24,468 nucleotides of DNA from DATJUF01 sp035524095. GTDB lineage: Bacteria > Desulfobacterota > Binatia > Binatales > Binataceae. Positions 15,965 through 24,100 of this stretch are shown here, in pieces (position 1 is the first letter of the stretch; the number at the start of each line of letters is the position of its first letter). The DNA is taken from NCBI GenBank assembly GCA_035524095.1, contig DATKPK010000045.1, positions 1-24,468 on the forward strand. The letters run 5' to 3'. A model generated the notes under the pieces. That model did not search any database. It was not told the origin of the DNA and saw only the letters and a list, made by a program, of their open reading frames with translations. The position numbers and the translations under genes are program-made.

Positions 15965-17056
15965 CTAGAGCTCGATCGACCGCCGCCCTTCGCGCCGCAA
16001 GACGTAGATAAAGAATGGTCCGCCGCATAGCGCCGTGATCGCCCCGACCGGTAACTCTGCCGGCGCGATTATCGTGCGCGCAAACAAGTCCGCCGCGATC
16101 GTGAATGCCGCCCCGCCGATCAGCGACGCGGGTATCAGCAGGCGATGGTCCGCGCCCAGCGTCATCCGTAACACATGCGGCACGATCAGCCCGACAAAAG
16201 TGATTATTCCGCTTACTGACACTGCTACGCCGATCATCAGCGACGTCACGATAAAAATTATCCGCCGCAGCCGCTCAACCTCGACCCCCAGCACCCCCGC
16301 TTCCTCGTCGCCGAGACTCAGCAGATTCAGGTCACGCGCGTACGCGATCAACACCGCACTGCCGCCAATCGCAGTGACCGCCGCGATCACCACTTCGCGA
16401 TACGTCGGCGCCTCGAAACTGCCCATTAGCCAGAAAATAATCGTGCGTACGAAAAAAAAGTTCACGACGCTGTTCACCATCATGATCGCTGCGCCCCAGA
16501 ACGCGTTGAAGATCACTCCGGCCAGCAGCAGCGTGAACGGTTCGAGTCGCCCGCGCACCAGCGCAATCCGATAGACCGCGAAAGTCGAAAGCAATGCCGC
16601 AACGAAAGCCCCGATCGGCACCAGCGCCTCGCCCCCGCCGATCTTGGCCGCTGCTACCATGGCTACGATCGCACCCATCGCGCCGCCGCCTGAGATCCCG
16701 AGAATCCCCCCTTCCGCCAGGGGATTCCGCACCAATGCCTGCAACGCCGCACCGACCGCCGCCAGAATCGCTCCGACAATAGCGCCCATCAGCACCCGCG
16801 GGACCCGCACGCTCATCAGGATCGCACGGTCGGGACTCGCCGCGTCCCGCGCCGCCCGAATTAAGCTGACATGGACGCTGCCGAACGCCGCTGCCCCTAT
16901 CCCGATTATCGCCAAGCCCGCCGCCATCACCGCCAGCCTTACCACCAGTCGCGTGCGCGTCAGATAGGCTTGCGTCAGATCGACCGCAGCCCCAGTGCGA
17001 TCGTTCTCCGCGTCCTCCGTTCCGCCGTGTGACGGCCGTGCGGCCGCTGCGCTCAC
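15965..17056 (-). CDS. btuC: Cobalamin-type ABC importer, permease
   Basis: The 363-residue FecCD/BtuC family permease has about ten hydrophobic helices after a 35-residue polar N terminus. Family blocks include RVPRVLMGAIVGAILAAVGA, then ALVRNPLAEGGILGISGGGA in the N-terminal half, and FVGLIVPHVLR, then GADHRLLIPASLIGGAAF towards the C terminus. The latter contains the coupling helix that meets the ATPase. It forms a homodimer channel in the inner membrane. The GTG start overlaps the btuF stop by 4 nt (GTGA). The GTG gives a longer N terminus than the core needs, so initiation somewhat downstream is possible. Confidence 0.92.
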   Translation of the reverse strand: MSAAAARPSHGGTEDAENDRTGAAVDLTQAYLTRTRLVVRLAVMAAGLAIIGIGAAAFGSVHVSLIRAARDAASPDRAILMSVRVPRVLMGAIVGAILAAVGAALQALVRNPLAEGGILGISGGGAMGAIVAMVAAAKIGGGEALVPIGAFVAALLSTFAVYRIALVRGRLEPFTLLLAGVIFNAFWGAAIMMVNSVVNFFFVRTIIFWLMGSFEAPTYREVVIAAVTAIGGSAVLIAYARDLNLLSLGDEEAGVLGVEVERLRRIIFIVTSLMIGVAVSVSGIITFVGLIVPHVLRMTLGADHRLLIPASLIGGAAFTIAADLFARTIIAPAELPVGAITALCGGPFFIYVLRREGRRSIEL

Positions 17057-17991
17057 GACCGCGCCTCCGCCCGATTGCGATCGCCGCCCGCCGTCCGGCC
17101 ATCACCGGCCGGATTTGGCGCTTCCCCAAACGCCTCCGGATGAATCAGCCGCGCGATCGTCTCCAGCGCCATCGCGATTCGCGGCCCCGGATGCAACATC
17201 AAATCAATCGGGTACCCGCACACTCGATCATCGCGGACCGCCGGAATCGAGGGATAACGCGCCCAGAAAGTCGACGGCACCGCACCCTCCGATCCCATCT
17301 GTCCATCGAGAATCACCTCGGGCCCGACCGCCATTAGGTATTCGAGGCTGAGTCGCGGCCAGGTCTGATCCGTCGCCTCGCCGATATTTTCGCCATGCGC
17401 CAGCGTCACCAGCTCATCCAGATAGGTCCCGCGCCCGACCGCGACCAGGGGGTCATGCCCCACTATCATCAGCACGCTCACCCGCTTCGTTCCGCGCAGC
17501 TGTTCTTCGACCGCCGCGATTTGGGCCTTAATTTTTGCCAGCAGTCGCGCCGCTTCTGCGTGCCGGCCGATCCTGTCGCCAATCGTGATGATATTCCCCT
17601 CGACCTCTTCCACCGAATCGTCGTTGACCATCAGCGCCGGAATCCCTAGCGCACTCAGCGCGTCGATCTGACGCTGATCCGATGCGGTCGAGGTTCCAAC
17701 CACCAGCGTCGGGCGCAACGCGACAATCGCCTCGAGATTCGGTGCGATAAAATCCCCCACCTTCGGCAGCTTCGTCACCTCGGGCGGATAGTCACAGTAT
17801 TGCGATACCCCCACCACCTTCGGCCCTGCCCCCAAAGCAAACAGCGTTTCCGTCATCGACGGCACCAGCGACACGATTCGCATCGGACCGCCCGCCGCTT
17901 GCCGAACGCCGCCGTCACATGCGGTAACGCACGTCATCATCGCGACGCCCAGGGCAATAGTCCGCCAGCGCCCGCTCTCCGTCTTAACCAC
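17053..17991 (-). CDS. btuF: Cobalamin-binding periplasmic lipoprotein
   Basis: BtuF-type proteins capture vitamin B12 and deliver it to BtuCD. The 312-residue protein has a signal sequence ending in the lipobox VTAC (Cys25), so it is probably membrane-anchored. The N-terminal lobe reads RIVSLVPSMTETLFALG, then VVGVSQYCDYPPEV, then LPKVGDFIAPNLEAIVALRP, a strong BtuF signature. The linker helix and the second lobe (SLEYLMAVGPEVIL) follow, and the tail is a Gly/Arg-rich extension. It heads the three-gene operon. I looked upstream for the cobalamin riboswitch and its conserved B12-box and did not find it. Confidence 0.87.
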   Translation of the reverse strand: MVKTESGRWRTIALGVAMMTCVTACDGGVRQAAGGPMRIVSLVPSMTETLFALGAGPKVVGVSQYCDYPPEVTKLPKVGDFIAPNLEAIVALRPTLVVGTSTASDQRQIDALSALGIPALMVNDDSVEEVEGNIITIGDRIGRHAEAARLLAKIKAQIAAVEEQLRGTKRVSVLMIVGHDPLVAVGRGTYLDELVTLAHGENIGEATDQTWPRLSLEYLMAVGPEVILDGQMGSEGAVPSTFWARYPSIPAVRDDRVCGYPIDLMLHPGPRIAMALETIARLIHPEAFGEAPNPAGDGRTAGGDRNRAEARS

Positions 17992-18038
17992 GTCCAGAAG
18001 TTATCCGATCAGCCTTGCTATCTTAAGCGCCGGGCATA

Positions 18039-18056
18039 GGCCTCACTTGTGAGGCC
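18039..18056. repeat. Perfect palindrome upstream of btuF
   Basis: GGCCTCAC-TT-GTGAGGCC is an 8-bp perfect inverted repeat with a 2-nt centre, about 50 nt upstream of the btuF start. There is no adjacent T-tract. It could be a regulator's operator or a cruciform/RNA hairpin. Its right arm is the 5' end of the first 49-nt repeat. Confidence 0.6.
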
Positions 18057-18096
18057 GTGCGCGCGCGAGTCCGCGAGTGTCGCGCCTCAAGAATCT
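18048..18096. repeat. 49-nt direct repeat, copy 1 (hairpin-forming)
   Basis: This copy aligns without gaps to 18109-18157, 35 of 49 positions identical, with mainly transition differences. Its ends pair (TGAGGC 18050-18055 with GCCTCA 18084-18089). It shares GAGTC.GCG in its middle with copy 2. It is not within a plausible gene. Confidence 0.65.
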
Positions 18097-18108
18097 GGAT
18101 ACTTCGCA

Positions 18109-18157
18109 TGTAAGGCCGCGCGTGCTTGAGTCTGCGCGAGCCACGCCCTAAAACTCT
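18109..18157. repeat. 49-nt direct repeat, copy 2 (hairpin-forming)
   Basis: This is the second copy, 61 nt downstream of the first. Its ends can also pair: TAAGGC (18111-18116) with GCCCTA (18145-18150), one mismatch. Compared with copy 1, the second stem pair changed from G-C to A-T on both sides, a compensatory change. A shorter partial third match (GAGTCTGCG at 18171-18179, then GGCCCT) follows before the ETF start. Confidence 0.65.
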
Positions 18158-18210
18158 TAGACAGCGCTGCGAGTCTGCGGCCATCCGGCCCTGAGAAGAG
18201 GTATTTTGCT

Positions 18211-20037
18211 GTGTTGAAAATCGCTGCATGTATCAAGCAGATTCCTTTGGTTGAGGACGCCAACTTCGACCCTGTCACCCGTACTATTCGCCGCGACGGC
18301 GTTAACGTTATCAGCGCCTACGACCTACGCGCAGTCGCTCAGGCGGTCGACCTCAAAAACCGCTTCGGCGCCGAGACCGTCACCCTCACGATGGGCCCGC
18401 CGCAGGCCCGCGAGGCCCTCACCGATACACTCGCGATGGGCATGGACCGCGCCGTCCATCTCCAGGATCGCGCCTTCGCCGGCTCCGACACGCTCGCAAC
18501 CGCCCGCGCCCTCGCCGCATGGCTCAAGCGTGAGCATTTCGATCTGATTCTGCTCGGCAAATATTCCCTCGACGCCGAGACCGGCCAGGTCGGTCCCGAA
18601 ATCGCGGAACTGCTCGGCGTCCCGCAAATCACCGGCGTCCGCAAACTTACGATCGACGGCGACACAGTCCGCGCCGAACGCGAAAGCGATGAAGGCGTCG
18701 AAGAAGTAGAATGCCGGATGCCGGCCCTGCTCACGTGCGCCGAACGTCTAATCAACCCGCTCAAGATGGATGCCGCCAGCCGCGAGGCTGCTTTGACCCG
18801 GGAGGTCGATGTCATTTCCGCCGCCGCCCTCGGCGCTGATCTTAGCAACTTCGGCATCGCCGGTTCGCCGACTTGGGTGCAAGAGGTCCGCGCACAAGAA
18901 TCACCTAAGGTCGAATGCCGCATGATCGATGCCGCCGACCCGGACCGCGCCGCCGAAGAAGTCGTCGCCGCGCTCGACGCGATCGGCGCGCTCAAACCTC
19001 GCGAACGCCGTCGCCGCCCCGTCGCAGCTGCCATCCGTTCGTCCGCCGCCGGCAAAGACGTATGGGTCGTCGTCGAGTCCAATCTCGCCGGTGATATCAC
19101 CCTCGGCAGCCTCGAACTGCTTTCCTCTGCCGATAGCCTCGCGGCTCGTCTCGGTGGCGCCGTCGTCGCCGTCGGCCTCGATTCTGCCAGCGCCCGTCAC
19201 CAGGGATTGCTCGCCAGTTACGGCGCCGATCGCATCCTGCTTCTCACGTCCACCGCGTTGAACAATTACTCACCCGACGTCGCCGCGAGCGCTCTCGCGC
19301 GTCTCGTCAGCGAGCGCAAGCCCTGGGGACTCCTTCTCAACGCCAGCGAACGCGGACGCGATTGGGGTCCGCGCCTCGCCGCCCGCCTTGGCCTCGGCCT
19401 GACCGGCGACGCGATCGGCCTCGAACTCGACGGCGAACATCGGATGGTCGCGCTCAAGCCAGCCTTCGGCGGCAATATCGTCGCGCCGATTCTCTCGAAA
19501 ACCTTCCCGCAGATGGCCACCGTACGCCAGGGCGTAATCGAACTTGCCGAGCCGAATCCCGCTCGCGTCGCGCCGCTCGAAACCATCAATCTCGACTTGC
19601 CGCCAGCGCTTTCGCGCCTGTTGAGTTCAACTTCCAGCCTCGATCCCAGCCTCACCCCGCTCGACGGCGCCGAAGTCGTGGTCGGGATCGGGATGGGCGT
19701 CGGCGGGCCCGAGGGCATTCGCGTCGTTACCGATTTCGCCCAAACGATCGGGGCCGCGCTATGCGCTACGCGCCGCGTCACGGACAAAGGATGGGTCCCG
19801 CATCAGCTTCAGGTCGGCCTCACCGGCAAAGCCATCGAGCCGCGCCTCTATTTTTCGATTGGCATTCGCGGCGTGCCGAATCATACGGTCGGCATCAAGC
19901 GCGCCGAGACGGTCGTCGCGATTAACAACGATCCTGATGCAGTGATTTTCGAGCGCGCCAATTTCGGTTTGGTCGGCGAATGGGAACCGCTCACCCGCGC
20001 TCTCGACGCCGCCCTCCGCCGCCGCCTCACCCATTAG
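18211..20037 (+). CDS. etfBA: Electron transfer flavoprotein, fused beta-alpha subunits
   Basis: The 608-residue protein joins EtfB (residues 1 to about 250) and EtfA (from about 282) through a short basic linker containing RERRRR. The EtfB half starts LKIAACIKQIP and has the nucleotide-binding block GKYSLDAETGQVGPEIAELLG (116-136). The EtfA half has the FAD-domain blocks GIGMGVGG (about 492-499), DKGWVPHQLQVGLTGKAIEP (QVGLTGK from 534), IGIRGVPNHTVGIKRAETVV and AINNDPDAVIF. ETFs carry electrons from acyl-CoA and related dehydrogenases to ETF-quinone oxidoreductase; usually the two subunits are separate proteins. Here the canonical GASR and SGAIQH motifs read CATRR and RGVPNH, so this is a divergent ETF group. 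No partner dehydrogenase or ETF-QO lies beside it. GTG start; AAGAGG is 9 nt upstream. Confidence 0.92.
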   Translation: MLKIAACIKQIPLVEDANFDPVTRTIRRDGVNVISAYDLRAVAQAVDLKNRFGAETVTLTMGPPQAREALTDTLAMGMDRAVHLQDRAFAGSDTLATARALAAWLKREHFDLILLGKYSLDAETGQVGPEIAELLGVPQITGVRKLTIDGDTVRAERESDEGVEEVECRMPALLTCAERLINPLKMDAASREAALTREVDVISAAALGADLSNFGIAGSPTWVQEVRAQESPKVECRMIDAADPDRAAEEVVAALDAIGALKPRERRRRPVAAAIRSSAAGKDVWVVVESNLAGDITLGSLELLSSADSLAARLGGAVVAVGLDSASARHQGLLASYGADRILLLTSTALNNYSPDVAASALARLVSERKPWGLLLNASERGRDWGPRLAARLGLGLTGDAIGLELDGEHRMVALKPAFGGNIVAPILSKTFPQMATVRQGVIELAEPNPARVAPLETINLDLPPALSRLLSSTSSLDPSLTPLDGAEVVVGIGMGVGGPEGIRVVTDFAQTIGAALCATRRVTDKGWVPHQLQVGLTGKAIEPRLYFSIGIRGVPNHTVGIKRAETVVAINNDPDAVIFERANFGLVGEWEPLTRALDAALRRRLTH

Positions 20038-20133
20038 GCACGAGAGGATTCGCTAGAACCGTCAGCGTCACAACGACCAGCCGCGTGAAATCTATATCGT
20101 GGTGAGTCGTAGAGATTGGAAGGCTTACTCGGC

Positions 20134-20595
20134 ATGGCGGCAACACCGATGGGTAACGTCGGCTGGTCACATTGGATTAGACTATTTGATGCCGACGGCA
20201 GTCGACGACTTTTATCGGCCATTCCAAAGACGGCAGGTGTTTATCGGATTCGCGTTATAGACATCGGAGGTCAGCCAATCGCCATTCGGCGTCTACGATA
20301 TGATGATCCACAAGGTGTATTGGACATTGGTGAGAGCGGCGCGGTGGCGAGCGGCGGTCTTAATTGCAGAATTGAGACATTTCAGAAAGCCGTCCTTTGG
20401 GGCGATAAATTCTCGCACGCGGCCGGTATCAAGTTTCACGACTACGACTACAAAAGTATGTTTGCACTGGAGACGGTCTGCGTTGACTGGATTTCTAAAA
20501 GCAGCAAGGCCCAGGCAAAGGCCTTCGAAAAGGCGCTCCTTCATGCTCATCGACGCAGATTCTTGGATCACCCACCACTTAACGCAGCAGCGTAG
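20134..20595 (+). CDS. GIY-YIG nuclease-like protein
   Basis: The 153-residue protein shows the GIY-YIG pattern in order: PKTAGVYRIR with Gly35-Val36-Tyr37, VLDIGESG (63-69) in the place of YIG, Arg79 in LNCRIETF, Glu132 in AFEKALL, and Asn150 in the closing HPPLN. Arg, Glu and Asn are the conserved catalytic/structural positions of the fold, so the assignment is credible. The second Tyr is replaced by Asp, which may reduce or alter nuclease activity. GIY-YIG proteins cut or nick DNA in repair, restriction and homing; this one has no intron, integrase or restriction neighbour. The ATG at 20134 has GGAAGG 10 nt upstream; a TTG six codons earlier is less likely. Codon and base use look slightly less GC-rich than in the genes before it, and the next 500 nt are decayed, so recent acquisition is possible. 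Confidence 0.55.
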   Translation: MAATPMGNVGWSHWIRLFDADGSRRLLSAIPKTAGVYRIRVIDIGGQPIAIRRLRYDDPQGVLDIGESGAVASGGLNCRIETFQKAVLWGDKFSHAAGIKFHDYDYKSMFALETVCVDWISKSSKAQAKAFEKALLHAHRRRFLDHPPLNAAA

Positions 20596-21106
20596 TAAGT
20601 CTCCGTCGGAAGATATTTAGTCCAGAGCTACAGCAAAGCAGTCGGTGGCTACGGCGCGAACCGTTCAAGCGTCCACGCCGTCCGCATTTCCTTCAGCCTC
20701 GGCCGCGGATCCAGATTTCTTTTGGTCTCGCCCGCATGAAATGATCCACACCCTCGATAAGCTCCAGCTTCGGCGTCCAGCTTGATCGATCGCTGAATCC
20801 GAAAAAGATGAATGGCTTTGGTGTCCAATCTGCTGCCCGAAAATTGAACGCGCCGTTTCTGCCTGGCCGGCGCACGTCATCGCTTCTCTAGCCTCGAAAG
20901 CCAAATAGCGCCAATCCCCGTATTCGACGATTCGAATCCGCTGCGGCTCTTATGCCTAAGTTTCGCTCAGCTTTGCCATCAAAGGCAATCGCTTAGAGTC
21001 GATATCTTTTTCTTTCCACCTCTAGCTTAGATGTTCAATTTAATATCTAATAGGCGCTGTTTCGTCCAAACAGTCAGTTCGTAGCCGATACCGAGGAGTA
21101 AGCGCC
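20596..21106. other. Intergenic region with AT-rich promoter-like stretch
   Basis: These 511 nt hold no intact gene. The left part contains a decayed minus-strand coding relic (listed separately). The right part, about 21003-21053, is clearly AT-richer than its surroundings and includes TAATAT at 21041-21046, a good -10 candidate for the cyclase gene, though I see no matching -35 box. GAGGAG at 21093-21098 is the ribosome binding site of that gene, 8 nt before its ATG. Confidence 0.5.
20650..20960 (-). pseudogene. Frameshifted coding relic, possibly alpha/beta-hydrolase-like
   Basis: Three minus-strand frames read in turn like one protein. The first gives RIRIVEYGDWRYLAFEAREA (upstream of about 20880). 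The second gives WTPKPFIFFGFSDRSSWTPK, then LELIEGVDHFMRARPKEIWI (about 20855-20700). The third gives RLKEMRTAWTLERFAP and a TAG near 20650. The FIFFGFSDR...LELIEGVDHF arrangement resembles the late strands of alpha/beta hydrolases, where an acidic residue and then the catalytic His follow (EGxDHF). No frame has a start and a full length. It might be a decayed gene or chance; I hold it as a weak call. Confidence 0.3.
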
Positions 21107-24100
21107 ATGCGCTGCCCGGCCTGTGGTTCGAACAATCCAGCAGAAGCAAAATTTTGCGACCAGTGCGCGGCCGCAATGCCGACCGCTTGCCAGTCATGCG
21201 GACGAGTCAATCGCGCGGGTGCGAAATTCTGCGCGGCGTGCTCATCTCCGCTGGAGCTTACATCAAATGATTTGCCATCACCCAATAAAGACGATGAAAA
21301 CGGACTGCATGCTGAGCGCCGCCATCTGACCGTTCTCTTCTGTGATCTCGTCGGCTCGACCGAAATCTCAGCCAAGCTCGATCCCGAGGACTGGCGGGAA
21401 ATCGTCACCAGCTATCACCAAACCGCCACCGAGACGGTCACCCGCTTCGGCGGATCCGTCGCGCTTTATCTCGGTGACGGCCTGATGGTTTTCTTTGGCT
21501 ACCCTCAGGCTAACGAAGAAGACCCTCAGCGTGCAGTATTGGCTGGCTTGGCGCTGCTCGACGCGATCGCAGCCCTAAATCTCAAAGTCGCAGAACGATA
21601 CCACCTCAAGCTCGCCATCCGTGTCGGTATCCACAGCGGGCCGGTCGTCATTTCTGAAGGCTCAGGCCGTCAGGCGAACGTCTTCGGCCCGGTTCCTAAT
21701 ATCGCGAACCGAGTCGAAGGCATCGCTGAACCAAACACTGTCCTGATCACCGGTGCTGTACATCGACTTATCGCCGGACTGTTTGTTGTTGAAGATTTGG
21801 GCCTCCGCCCGCTAAGAGGCGTCGAGCATACGCTTCAGCTCTATCGCGTAATCCAATGGAGTGGAGTACGCGGCCGGCTTGCGGCTTCAGCCGCCACAGG
21901 CCTGACTCCCTTCGTTGGACGCAGCGAGGAGTTAAGCGTCCTGCGTAACCGATGGGACCGCGCGCGCGCAGGCGAAGGGCAAGCGGTTCTGGTGATCGGT
22001 GAGCCGGGCATCGGCAAGTCGCGCCTGCTTCAACGCTTTCGCGAAGAACTCGCCGATATTCCTCATATATGGGTGGATTGCGCTTCGGTCTCGCTCCATC
22101 AGAACACGCCCTTCTATGCGGTCGAGGACATGCTCCGCCAGGCTTTGCGCATTAATGTCGATCAAACGCCCGAAGAAAGCCTTGCTCTGATGGAGGCTTC
22201 TCTCGAATTGGCTGGCCTCAATCCGAGCGAAGCGGTGCCTTTGATTGCGCCTCTGATAAGTCTTCCACTACCGGGCAAATATCCGCCGCTACAGCTCGAA
22301 CCCGACCAGCGCCGCAAGCGCCTCTTGGCGACTATCACCGCTTGGGCATTCGGCACCGCCAAAATTCAGCCAGTCGTGATCGCTTGCGAAGACCTCCATT
22401 GGGCCGATCCCTCAACCGTTGAGGTGAATCAATTGCTCGTTGAGCAATGCGCTACCAGCCCGATGCTAATGATTTGCACTGCCCGACCCGAATTTCAGCC
22501 CGCATGGTCCTTCCGCGCTCATCACACTAATTTGACGCTCAATCGTCTGACCGCTGGTGACACTCGCGAAATGGTCAGCCGCCTGACGCCGCTTGCCAAC
22601 CTTGATCGGGCGACCGCCAGCACACTCGTTGAACGCAGTGGCGGCGTCCCTCTGTTCGTCGAACAACTAACTCACTCCGTCCTTGAAGGCGGCGTTGAAT
22701 CTGCTGTTCACGATATTCCGACGACCTTGCACGACTCGCTGATGGCGCGCCTGGATCGGCTCGGCGAAGCCCGCGAAATCGCCCAGATTGCTTCAGTTAT
22801 TGGACACGAGTTCTCTTGGGAAACTCTGCGCGCCGTCGCCGATGTATCCGATGAGGAGCTGACCGATTCGCTAAGGACCTTGGGCGACGCCCAATTGCTA
22901 TTAGAGCGAGGCCTGCCGCCCCAGGCCAACTATAGTTTCCGCCACGCCCTCATCGGCGACGCGGCTTATCAGTCGCTGCTGCGCAGCAAGCGCCAGAACT
23001 ATCATCGGCGCATCGCGGAGCATTTGGCTGATCGCTCGCCCGATCAACCAAATAGCCAGCCCCAATTGCTCGCCCATCACTATACCGAAGCGGGATTGAT
23101 CGAACTGGCTATTCCACAGTGGCAACTCGCCGGCCAGATGGCCATCCAACGCTCCGCCAACTCCGAGGCCATCAACCATTTGGCCAAGGGACTCACTTTA
23201 CTTAATTCTCTTCCAGCGAGTATCGAACGTTTTCATCAGGAACTTACTTTCCAATTGAGTTTAGGTGCGCCCCTAATCGCGACCAAAGGATTTGCTTCGG
23301 CTGACGTCGGCACCGCTTACGCTCGCGCCCGTGAATTGTGTCAGCAGGCGGGGGATGTTCCACAGCTTTGCCCCGTGCTCTACGGGCTGTGGACTTTCTA
23401 TACAGCTCGAGCTGATCACGTGGTGGCACGCGAGTTGGCCGAGCAATGTTTGCGTGCCGCTCAGAAAGCCGACGACTCTGCTTCGTTGCTTCAAGCACAC
23501 CAGATATACGGCGTAGGCCTCATAGCGATCGGCGACTTTAGCCAAGCTCTCAAACATCTTGACGCGGCCATTGCGATTTATGATCCGTCAGAGCACGAAG
23601 CCTTGGCATACACCTATGGCCATCATCCCGCTATAAGCTGGATAAACTCCGCTTGGGCACTCTGGTTTCTAGGCTATCCGGATCAAGCTAGAAAAAAATA
23701 TCGCGAGGGATTGGCGATCGCCCAGAAGGTGAATCACCCTTACACTTCGGTCTTCCTTTCGGCTTGGGCGGCATGGCTCTTTTGCTTCTGCGGAGATAGC
23801 CAGACCGCCAAAGATTTAGCATCTGCTACCATTGAGGCTTCAACGAAACACGGGTTTGCATTCTATAGAACGTGGGGCATGATCATGTTGGGTTGGGCGA
23901 TGACCCAGCAGAATCAGCTAACCGACGGAATCATCAGAATGCGAGACGGGTTGGACGAATATCGCGCCATGGGCGCGCTGACAATCGTTCCTGGTTTCCT
24001 GAGTTTACTGGCCAGTGCGTATAGCAATGCCAAGCGAGTGGATGAAGGGTTAGGTGCGCTGACCGAGGCGCAGGCCTTGGTCAGCCAAGGCGGCGAACGC

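Larger units (their letters stand above)
17992..18210. promoter_or_regulatory. Divergent intergenic region, btuF / fused ETF
   Basis: This 219-nt region must hold the promoters of both operons. It contains a perfect 8-bp palindrome and two related hairpin repeats (listed separately). No B12-box was found. On the plus strand, AAGAGG at 18196-18201 is the ETF ribosome binding site, 9 nt before its GTG. I see no convincing -35/-10 pair. Confidence 0.45.

Noticed and set aside
16332..17129. 265-codon minus-strand frame overlapping btuC and btuF
   Set aside because: It is an Arg/Gly/Asp-rich out-of-frame reading of the importer genes with no family motif.
18048..18157. CRISPR-like array from the repeated 49-nt unit
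   Set aside because: Only two imperfect copies with a 12-nt gap, no cas genes, and copies too diverged for a CRISPR.
17992..18210. Cobalamin riboswitch upstream of btuF
   Set aside because: Searched by eye for the B12-box and its partner elements on the minus strand; none found.
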